Of a stretch of DNA of 64,000 nt, positions 57,834 to 64,000 are shown in pieces. Location: contig NZ_KB894362.1 in the NCBI RefSeq assembly GCF_000374425.1, positions 62,001 to 126,000 on the forward strand, in the 5' to 3' direction. Source of the DNA: Acinetobacter tjernbergiae DSM 14971 = CIP 107465. Lineage in GTDB: Bacteria; Pseudomonadota; Gammaproteobacteria; Pseudomonadales; Moraxellaceae. Made by a program: the position numbers and the translations under genes. How positions within the stretch are numbered: position 1 is the stretch's first letter; each line of letters starts with the position of its first letter. The notes under the pieces were generated by a model. The model worked only from the letters and a program-made list of their open reading frames with translations. It searched no databases and was not told the DNA's origin.

Positions 57834-58172
57834 TTAACGTACTTTCATGTTTGCTTCAGTTACATAAGCTTTCTTCGAAGTCTTATTCCATAAACAAAGC
57901 TCTTGACCCATTTTATTTTTCATATGTGCTTGCGGATATTTTCCTTGGATCAGGAGTGATGAATATCCAACACGATCATCAAACAGCATGACATTACTTA
58001 TTGGTTTAGCATTCTTCAGTTGACTCGCTTTAATACAAGCTGTTTTTATTTCTTGATCATGTTTGTTCCATGCCTGCTCGGAACTTGCGAAAGTTACACT
58101 AGTCATGGAAGAACTTACCACAAGACCCAAAATAAAAAGAGATTTTAAAAGAATAGTTTGTTTCACTGCCAT
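57834..58172 (-). CDS. Small periplasmic protein, unknown
   Basis: A 112-residue protein starting at the ATG at 58172 (AGGAT upstream). A Sec signal peptide MAVKQTILLKSLFILGLVV ends near the ASS sequence at about residue 30. The mature part has Cys in KTACIKASQL and QELCLWN that could pair, with VGYSSLLIQGKYP between. It resembles small exported proteins common in Acinetobacter, without a known function. Alone on its strand. Confidence 0.68.
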   Translation of the reverse strand: MAVKQTILLKSLFILGLVVSSSMTSVTFASSEQAWNKHDQEIKTACIKASQLKNAKPISNVMLFDDRVGYSSLLIQGKYPQAHMKNKMGQELCLWNKTSKKAYVTEANMKVR

Positions 58173-59086
58173 GATATTTATCCTGTAAATTCCACTGTCT
58201 GAATCTATACTCAAACAAATTTATGAGGCAATCTAGCAATTTACACATATTTTTACAGCACTCATTCAGGATTACACATAACTTTGGAAAGTTGTTCATA
58301 ATTGAAATTATAAAAACTGAATAGACGACTTAAAAATTATAAATCGCCTAAGCTATATTATTTATAAACAAAACCGAGTCATAACAACATATGGTTTTCA
58401 GTCTACTTTCCTTGATTAATCAGCAGATAAACCGATTATCCACATAAAGTTTGAAAACATGTTCTTACACATAAGCGACCTGACGACGTTGAAACTCTTA
58501 CTTATGTAAAAACAAAAAATTTGATAGTTGATTGGCCTCAGTTTTACTATCGAAGTGCCGTAAGGTAATTAAAAATTCTACGTCCATCTTTTAAAAACAA
58601 TCTCGTAAATTTAATTTAAAAATGATGGACATTAAAAAAGCCCGATTAACGGGCTTTTCTACAACCTTGAACATTTTTAAAAACGATCTGAATCGTTTCG
58701 TTCGTTGTTAGCTTTGTATTCAGGTTGTCATATCTTTGTTCATTTAGGCAAGATTTCTCTTAAATCCCAAATAGTATATGACTTCCTTATTGTTTAAATT
58801 AGCACCAATCATAGTACAGGTCAAGAATTGGATGTCTCAGATATTTATCTTTGGCCATGATGTTAAATCTAATTATCGTCGCCAAACCTATCTTAAAATT
58901 TTTAATTTAAATACCGTCCACACCACTAACTCATTATTCATTACTAAATTAATATTTACCAGCATGATAACTTGGGAAGTTAAATTTCCTGTAAGTTGCA
59001 CATGCAAAAATAATCTACGATGCAATAAGCTTTTATTATCACCAACTATTTTTAGTATAGTCAAATTTTGATAGGTGAAGTCATTT
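58173..59086. other. Intergenic region with hairpins
   Basis: About 900 bases before the Rhs locus. A 97-codon plus-strand frame at 58778-59071 has no recognisable composition or ribosome site and I do not call it. The strongest features are two imperfect hairpins (58461-58513 and 58582-58630) and the terminator at 58636-58658, all close together. They might belong to a small RNA. Confidence 0.4.
58636..58658. terminator. Rho-independent terminator, bidirectional
   Basis: A perfect 9-bp stem (AAAAGCCCG / CGGGCTTTT) with loop ATTAA. The T run follows on the plus strand and an A run precedes it, so it can act both ways. No recognised gene ends directly before it on either strand. Confidence 0.8.
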
Positions 59087-59641
59087 TTAAACTAATCTCT
59101 CATCTTTTGGATCTTTTATGATAATGGGTATAACTTTAATTTTTAGATATAGTATTTGAATACTCAACTTTAATTTCTGTATATAAGATTTGGATTTAAT
59201 CCGCTTTTCTATAAGATAACTTTTTTTTGCTTGCAAATGTCCTTGATTTTTTGAAACCATCAAGTATTTTTGTCTTTCAGCTTCATTAATAAAATTTTCT
59301 TCATAAATACGATACAACCAATAACTTGCTGAACTATTACCGACCTCTGAAGACATTTTTAAATAAAATACAGATTTATTAAAATCACTTTCTCTAAGAT
59401 ATAACATTCCTAAATTATACAAAGCATTAACTTGATTTAACTCTATTAATTCTTCGTAAATTAGAATAGACTTATAAGTATCTTTATCTAAAAAACCATC
59501 TACTCCAATTTCATAAAGATAAGCTAATAAAAATTTCGCATTAATATTATTTTTTATCTCAAATAATATGCTCAATCCTTCTTCATATTCTCTATCTTCT
59601 ATCAAATTATGGCATTTTAAATATAAATCATCAGTTTCCAT
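59087..59641 (-). CDS. Sel1/TPR-like repeat protein, probable immunity protein of the orphan Rhs tip
   Basis: A 184-residue all-helical protein from the ATG at 59641. YEEGLSILFEIKNNINAKFL, ALYNLGMLYLRESDFNKSVF and SASYWLYRIYEENFINEAER are Sel1-like repeats (A-x2-x-L-G-x-x-Y pattern). The tail is basic (YIQKLKLSIQILYLKIKV). It starts 7 bp after the orphan Rhs tip, the normal place for a cognate immunity gene, and Sel1-repeat immunity proteins are known for polymorphic toxins. The codons upstream of 59641 in this frame belong to the tip and are not part of the gene. Strongly AT-rich. Confidence 0.72.
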   Translation of the reverse strand: METDDLYLKCHNLIEDREYEEGLSILFEIKNNINAKFLLAYLYEIGVDGFLDKDTYKSILIYEELIELNQVNALYNLGMLYLRESDFNKSVFYLKMSSEVGNSSASYWLYRIYEENFINEAERQKYLMVSKNQGHLQAKKSYLIEKRIKSKSYIQKLKLSIQILYLKIKVIPIIIKDPKDERLV

Positions 59642-59648
59642 AATAATC

Positions 59649-60089
59649 TCATTTCTTTGGTTCACTTGGTTTAGGAATAGTTGGAGTAGGTAACCTTGGT
59701 GGAGGTGGCTTTTTATCAGATGCATAACACAATAGACAAAAAACAATTGATCTTCCATTCTTCTTTGTATTTTTACACCATTTCTTACATTCATCTACAA
59801 CCCCACAAGCATCTTTAGGATATAAACCATTAGGATCATAATAAGTTAAAGGAGAATTTAAAGCATAATTGTAAGAAAAGTTATAAATACTTTTTATAGA
59901 AGCATTTTCATCCTCCAAATATTCAAGTTTACTTATTTCTGTTAATAAATATTTTTTAACTTTTTTCTCATCTACAATATTTCCTATTGGATCACTTTCT
60001 ACATAACGTCCAGTAATCGGATCATAGTCACGGAAGTAGTTATAGAACAGGTTAACTTCCTGGCCGTGGTACTGACCTGCATGACAATT
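59649..60089 (-). pseudogene. Orphan Rhs C-terminal tip (rhs-CT module)
   Basis: The frame begins right after an in-frame stop at 60090-60092 with CHAGQYHGQEVNLFYNYFRD then YDPITGRYVESDPIG, the last part of an Rhs core, and then changes to a unique tip of about 110 residues. That tip has KSIYNFSYNYALNSPLTYYD (a second DPNG-type core echo), cysteine-rich DACGVVDECKKWCKN and a Pro/Lys-rich end. It has no start codon, so it is silent unless recombined onto a full rhs gene through the shared core DNA. Immunity candidate follows at 59641. Confidence 0.85.
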
Positions 60090-60177
60090 TTAGAAAAGTG
60101 CTCCTAAATTCATATTCTACTTACATGTTCACTCCTTTCAAAACACATCTCTTATAAAATATCTATTTCTTCAGCAA

Positions 60178-60507
60178 TCAAATAACCAAATAACCAAATA
60201 ATGCTAGGAAAATAGCCAACATAAAAAATGTCACTGCAAATAAACGTAACTTAAAAATATTATGATATTTATTTATCTGAATAGTTGTTAGCAAATTTAA
60301 GTTTTTCTTTATGATTTTCAACCTACGCCAATCATAGTTTATAAAGTAAATTTTTCCATCACTCCAACTATCATTAATATGTTTTTTGAATATTGGAGTG
60401 ACTTCACAAATAAAATTTTTAAGCTTTTTATTACAAATTAGCCAAATTAGCCATGCTAAAATAGAAAATAAAAAATAAGTTAGCACAAGGATTGTTTCAA
60501 TATTCAC
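60178..60507 (-). CDS. Membrane protein, probable immunity protein of the main Rhs tip
   Basis: A 109-residue protein with two membrane helices (about residues 4-25, ILVLTYFLFSILAWLIWLI, and 86-108, LFAVTFFMLAIFLALFGYL) separated by a basic cytoplasmic-looking segment. I start it at the GTG at 60507, which overlaps the Rhs stop as GTGA and has AGGA eight bases upstream; a TTG at 60525 is the alternative. A membrane immunity protein suits a toxin that acts on the inner membrane. No known family recognised. Confidence 0.72.
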   Translation of the reverse strand: MNIETILVLTYFLFSILAWLIWLICNKKLKNFICEVTPIFKKHINDSWSDGKIYFINYDWRRLKIIKKNLNLLTTIQINKYHNIFKLRLFAVTFFMLAIFLALFGYLVI

Positions 60508-63500
60508 ATTCCATTTCCTTTGCAAATAGCTAATGGTCCATTCTGCTTTACATTAGATAATAAAGGAGAAGCTTTTCTCAACAAAGATGCTTCTAATTCA
60601 AGTAAACTTCCACTTGCTAATAGTACATTTGCACCTATACCTATAGAGGGTTTACCAGTTGCAACACCCGCTCCTAAAGCATATAAATTTGGACCTATAT
60701 CGACATGCCCTTGTAAACTAAAAGGCTCTTTTTCATGTATCTCCCACTCTCTACATTCATCTTTACACTTAACATCAATATTAATATATCCTGTTAAATT
60801 TCCATAAACCCTAATAAATTTGATATAACCCCACCATGACCAATATGGTTTAGTTAAACCAACTCTATCAAATATGTTTTTATTAGTGATATTTAAAATA
60901 GGTTCTCGAATCCAACTAGCTTCTAAAAGACCTAACGGATCGATTTCCATAAGTGAATTCCCCCCCCCCACATACCCATAAGTATTTAACCTACCATCCA
61001 AGCCAATTGGATCACTTTCCACATATCTTCCAGTAATCGGATCATAGTCCCTAAAATAATTATAGAAAATTCCAGTTTCGCTATCATAATACTGCCCTGC
61101 ATGTCTTAATGGCATGGCTAGATTAACTGACGATTGCGGAAGAACATCCCCAAACTGATCTCCCTCCCATCTCCACAAGATTTGGTTCTGATTGTTACTG
61201 ATCGCTCTTGGCGTACCTAAATGGTCGGTATGCACTCGCAAGATTTCATTTGGATATTGATAACTTCTTAGGCCAACTAAACGATTTTCTAACCAGATGT
61301 ATTCTCGGATCACTTCACCTTGTGGAGTGTATTCTCCAAGTAACTGTCCATTTTCATCATAGACAAATAGGGTTTGGTTTTGTGTACCTGCATTACTACC
61401 AATTTTCTGGATACGTTGTCCAAATGCGTCGTAGATGTTGAAACTACTACTTGTACCTGTACTAATACTTTCGCTACGACCTTGTGCATTGTAAGTATAA
61501 CTTCTTACACCATCACTCGTGATTTGACCTGTAGCGAGATAGCTATAGGTTTTACTATTGCTTCCTTGTGTAATGGTATTGATACGGTTATTACCCGACT
61601 GAATCGTATAGTTTTCAGTAGTTGCCGTACTATTTACTGTTTGATTTCTTGTGAGTCGATTGCTATTGGCATCATAACTATATTTAAAAGTTTTATTGAA
61701 AAGACTCTGCTCAATCAAACGGCTTAAGGCATCATGCTTTAAACTACTGTTTGTATTACTATTCGTTGGATCAGTAATAGCTAAAATACGATCGGCTGTA
61801 TCATAACTATAATTTTTATCATAGACATTCGGCATCAAGATTTTTTTAATACGACCATCTAGATCATATTGGAATTGAACTTGATCACCAACCTGACTAT
61901 ATTGCCAACCTTTAACACCATTAATCGAATGTTGAATATTACTGATAAATGATTGGTTATTAAGCCTAACTCCCGCAAGTTGACCTTTTATATCATAGTC
62001 ATAATTAACAATATTGCCGCTTGGTAATCCAACTTGTTTGAGTTTTCCACCTAAGCTATATGCATAATGAACTTTCAGCTCAGGTGCGGTGCTTTGTGAT
62101 GTACTCAAATACTTAATCGACTTTTGGCGTACCAAACCTAAATTATTATAAGCAAATTGAGTTTCTGCTCGATTGTTGTTTGCCTGTACCAATTTTCCTT
62201 GATCATTACCTATTTGCCCATAAGCAAAAGTTGTATTTTCATATTGATCTGTACCATCAACAAATTGATCTTGCTGTAGCGTAACTCGCCCTTGAGCATC
62301 ATATTGATAACGGCGCTTACGCTGACTAGCATCAACTTTTTCTAGAAGTTTGCCATTTTGGTATTGGTAATTGGTTGTACCAGTATCTGGGCTATTAAGC
62401 TGCGTTACTTCGCCAAAAGCATTATATTGATAAGTCGTTGTACCCCCCTTCGCATCAATGACTTTTTTCAGTTGATCTAAAGCATCGTATTCATAATTGC
62501 TGCTTTGATTGAGAGGATCAGTCTCTTTATTCTGGCGACCTAGCGCATCATAGGTATAACTATAATTTTGATTCAGCGTATTTTTATTACTAACTATTTG
62601 ATCATTATAGTTATAACCCAATGTCTGATTTTGTTGAGCATTACCTAATGTGTTCTGCAAACGTCCTAAATTGTCATAGACTTGCTGGGTTTTCGCTTCA
62701 AGCTGACCTGACTCACCATAAACCTCAGTCTGAGTAATATCACCATTGCGATTCAAGGTATAAACTGAACGATTATCTGACTGATCTTTGATTTCAGTTA
62801 AGCGATGTGCATCATCATAAGTATATTCAACACGTTCACCATCTGCTAAGGTTGTCGCAATCAATAAACCTCTAGCATCGTATTCATAGGTATTGATCGC
62901 TTGCTGTGATGGACCTTGATTGGCTACGACGACAAACTTCTGTTCTGCTTCTGTATAGGGTTGTTCTTGATTAAATAGCCCATACACTGCGTTAACAAAT
63001 TGTTGCCACCAGCTTAATCCGCTGTCACTATTCTCTTGCTGTAATTCATCATTACTAATTGTTTGTTTCTGTTGGATAACATGCCCAGCATCGTCATAAA
63101 CGAGTTCTGTAATAACACCCGTACTTGTCGTGATCCGCGTTGGCTGTCCATCAGCATTATGTAGACTATAACTAGTGACTATACCACTAGCATCTGTACT
63201 ACTTAATAGATTTCCATTTACTTCATCATATTGATAAGTAGTTTGTTCACCATTTGGAGCAACTTGCTTAGTCATTTGACCAAAGTTATTGTATTCATAA
63301 CTCCATGTACGAATTTCCTGCGATACAGGATCAGTCATAGATTTTGTTAGAACATTGCCTTGCGTATCATAGGCATAATTTGAAACTCTAACGACTTGTG
63401 TCTGGGAAACTTCCTCAATTCTTGTTGGCTTTGGAAAGTCACTATGCCAAATGGTATTTATTGTTCGTTCTTGTGCAGTACCAACAGCTTCTGTTCGTGA

Positions 63501-63890
63501 AATTTCAAGATTACGACTTAAATCATAACTATATGTTGTAGTTTGTCCTTTTTCTATTTTTTTAGTGATATTGCCTGCTACATCATAACTATTTTGTTGT
63601 TGGACTTGGCAGAGGATATACAGTGGTACGCCATCTCGCCATAGTTTTGAGCCATATTCTCCTACGGTTTTGCATTCCAAAATTTGAACTTCATCATTAC
63701 CGACTACGGCATAATCTAGATTGGCAAGCATAAAATGCTTGTCTTCATCGGGGTGCTGTAGCACAGCATTGACCCGACGTACCTTATTTTTGGTGTGCAT
63801 GCTGTAGTATTCCGCTACAAGTGGTTCAAGTTGCTTGCCCCAAAATTCGTTTCCGCAAATACGCTTGCTGCCGTTACTACAAAACCACAA
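60504..63890 (-). CDS. Rhs/YD-repeat protein with variable toxin tip; 5' end chimeric
   Basis: An uninterrupted 1128-codon frame. From NSYDVAGNI (near 63593) onward it is an Rhs core with many YD repeats (YDALGRQNKETDP, YEYDALDQLKK, YDANSNRLTRNQ), the HTDHLGTPRAI motif and the end RYVESDPIGLDGR and IDPLGL. After that comes a tip of about 140 residues, glycine-rich (YALGAGVATGKPSIGIGANV). The first ~95 codons are instead a piece of a YqaJ nuclease gene, and no good start codon lies in this frame; the TTG at 63890 is only the frame limit. Expression is therefore doubtful; the tip may work after recombination. Tip target unknown. Confidence 0.85.
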   Translation of the reverse strand: MWFCSNGSKRICGNEFWGKQLEPLVAEYYSMHTKNKVRRVNAVLQHPDEDKHFMLANLDYAVVGNDEVQILECKTVGEYGSKLWRDGVPLYILCQVQQQNSYDVAGNITKKIEKGQTTTYSYDLSRNLEISRTEAVGTAQERTINTIWHSDFPKPTRIEEVSQTQVVRVSNYAYDTQGNVLTKSMTDPVSQEIRTWSYEYNNFGQMTKQVAPNGEQTTYQYDEVNGNLLSSTDASGIVTSYSLHNADGQPTRITTSTGVITELVYDDAGHVIQQKQTISNDELQQENSDSGLSWWQQFVNAVYGLFNQEQPYTEAEQKFVVVANQGPSQQAINTYEYDARGLLIATTLADGERVEYTYDDAHRLTEIKDQSDNRSVYTLNRNGDITQTEVYGESGQLEAKTQQVYDNLGRLQNTLGNAQQNQTLGYNYNDQIVSNKNTLNQNYSYTYDALGRQNKETDPLNQSSNYEYDALDQLKKVIDAKGGTTTYQYNAFGEVTQLNSPDTGTTNYQYQNGKLLEKVDASQRKRRYQYDAQGRVTLQQDQFVDGTDQYENTTFAYGQIGNDQGKLVQANNNRAETQFAYNNLGLVRQKSIKYLSTSQSTAPELKVHYAYSLGGKLKQVGLPSGNIVNYDYDIKGQLAGVRLNNQSFISNIQHSINGVKGWQYSQVGDQVQFQYDLDGRIKKILMPNVYDKNYSYDTADRILAITDPTNSNTNSSLKHDALSRLIEQSLFNKTFKYSYDANSNRLTRNQTVNSTATTENYTIQSGNNRINTITQGSNSKTYSYLATGQITSDGVRSYTYNAQGRSESISTGTSSSFNIYDAFGQRIQKIGSNAGTQNQTLFVYDENGQLLGEYTPQGEVIREYIWLENRLVGLRSYQYPNEILRVHTDHLGTPRAISNNQNQILWRWEGDQFGDVLPQSSVNLAMPLRHAGQYYDSETGIFYNYFRDYDPITGRYVESDPIGLDGRLNTYGYVGGGNSLMEIDPLGLLEASWIREPILNITNKNIFDRVGLTKPYWSWWGYIKFIRVYGNLTGYINIDVKCKDECREWEIHEKEPFSLQGHVDIGPNLYALGAGVATGKPSIGIGANVLLASGSLLELEASLLRKASPLLSNVKQNGPLAICKGNGM
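60960..60969 (-). repeat. G10 homopolymer at the Rhs core/tip border
   Basis: Ten consecutive G on the coding (minus) strand encode part of GYVGGGNSLMEID, just before the IDPLGL motif that marks the end of the Rhs core. Most Rhs proteins read YVGGNP here, one codon shorter. Slippage by one base would shift the frame of the toxin tip. Confidence 0.85.
63594..63876 (-). pseudogene. Internal fragment of a YqaJ-type phage recombinase/nuclease gene
   Basis: About 90 codons matching the core of YqaJ/lambda-exonuclease-like proteins: EFWGKQLEPLVAEYY, KVRRVNAVLQHPDED, MLANLDYAVVG (catalytic Asp), VQILECKTVGEYGSKLWRDG (the E-x-K site) and VPLYILCQVQQQ. The start of the nuclease domain (GGSDIAA-type) and the C-terminus are absent. 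It is joined to an unrelated signal-peptide frame on one side and to Rhs on the other. Confidence 0.82.
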
Positions 63891-63919
63891 CTAAGAAATA
63901 GCTGATAAATTTTAGACAT
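63815..63919 (-). pseudogene. Start of a secreted Rhs-type protein, cut off after the signal peptide
   Basis: The ATG at 63919 has AGG upstream and opens MSKIYQLFLSCGFVVTAASV, a normal signal peptide ending near FAE. The frame continues only into YqaJ DNA and stops at 63815-63817. Only the first ~24 codons are original. It is probably the true beginning of the Rhs gene, now out of frame with the rest. Confidence 0.6.
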
Positions 63920-63927
63920 GACTTTAC

Positions 63928-63962
63928 CTATACAAAAAAATGAAAAATTATTTTTTGTATAG
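63928..63962 (-). promoter_or_regulatory. Perfect 12-bp inverted repeat before the Rhs start
   Basis: Arms CTATACAAAAAA and TTTTTTGTATAG around an 11-nt AT-rich spacer, 8 bases before the ATG at 63919. On the mRNA the AGG of the ribosome site borders the hairpin, so it could limit translation, or it is an operator. Confidence 0.5.
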
Positions 63963-64000
63963 AAATATCAATTACGCAGAACGATTAAGTCTTTGGAGTA

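Noticed and set aside
58778..59071. A 97-codon plus-strand frame before the Rhs locus
   Set aside because: No ribosome site, odd composition without any recognisable segment, and it lies in non-coding-looking AT-rich DNA.
59642..59794. Extending the Sel1-like gene upstream to 59794
   Set aside because: Those codons are the orphan Rhs tip read in another frame; the ATG at 59641 begins the repeat protein.

Overview
The window looks like chromosomal DNA of an Acinetobacter-type gammaproteobacterium. It is AT-rich, it carries the order nudJ-mnmA-hflD-purB and a tsaD/rpsU divergon, and its lipoprotein, TonB-receptor and Rhs proteins are of the kind seen in that genus. I cannot name the species.

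Layout. 1-3.5 kb: an incomplete unknown protein, a TetR regulator divergent from an HPP-family membrane protein across a perfect 24-bp palindrome, and a second TetR regulator overlapping an EamA exporter. 3.6-7.2 kb: a minus-strand operon for tRNA and RNA ends (tsaD, a PNKP-like 5'-kinase, a Thg1-like 3'-5' polymerase, an unknown small protein), divergent from rpsU-yqeY. 7.3-17.5 kb: mostly housekeeping genes (BepA-like protease, acyltransferase, GhrB-like dehydrogenase, possible HolD, DUF4262, nudJ-mnmA-hflD-purB). 17.6-32.4 kb: a two-partner secretion pair whose 3262-residue exoprotein carries 20 near-identical YDG repeats, then a divergent M66-type metalloprotease lipoprotein with a ricin-type lectin tail.

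32.5-48.6 kb is the most unusual metabolic block. It holds an FMN reductase, two SsuD-like flavin monooxygenases, two TonB-dependent receptors, two Tat-lipoprotein solute-binding proteins, a class II aldolase-like protein, ExbB and ExbD, and a protein that resembles the desulfinase DszB along its whole length and is easily mistaken for a transporter subunit. I read this as an organosulfur uptake and desulfurisation locus. Inside its seven-gene operon an ABC permease is fused in frame to the C-terminal domain of TonB, placed directly before exbB-exbD.

48.6-58.2 kb: a 36-residue membrane protein, an apbE-response regulator-histidine kinase cluster, then wreckage of tlpA, DUF3570 and dsbD genes, a cation efflux protein with cytochrome b561 (possible Fur box), nudC and small genes. 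59-64 kb: an Rhs locus on the minus strand. Its core has lost its original 5' end, which is replaced by a piece of a phage YqaJ nuclease gene. A ten-G tract lies at the core/tip border. A main toxin tip with a membrane immunity candidate is followed by an orphan tip with a Sel1-like immunity candidate.

A recurring theme is deletion or chimera junctions (permease::TonB, tlpA::DUF3570, dsbD, YqaJ::Rhs). They deserve read-level checking before biological weight is put on any of them. All functional calls come from reading motifs and remembered family sequences; no database search was run.
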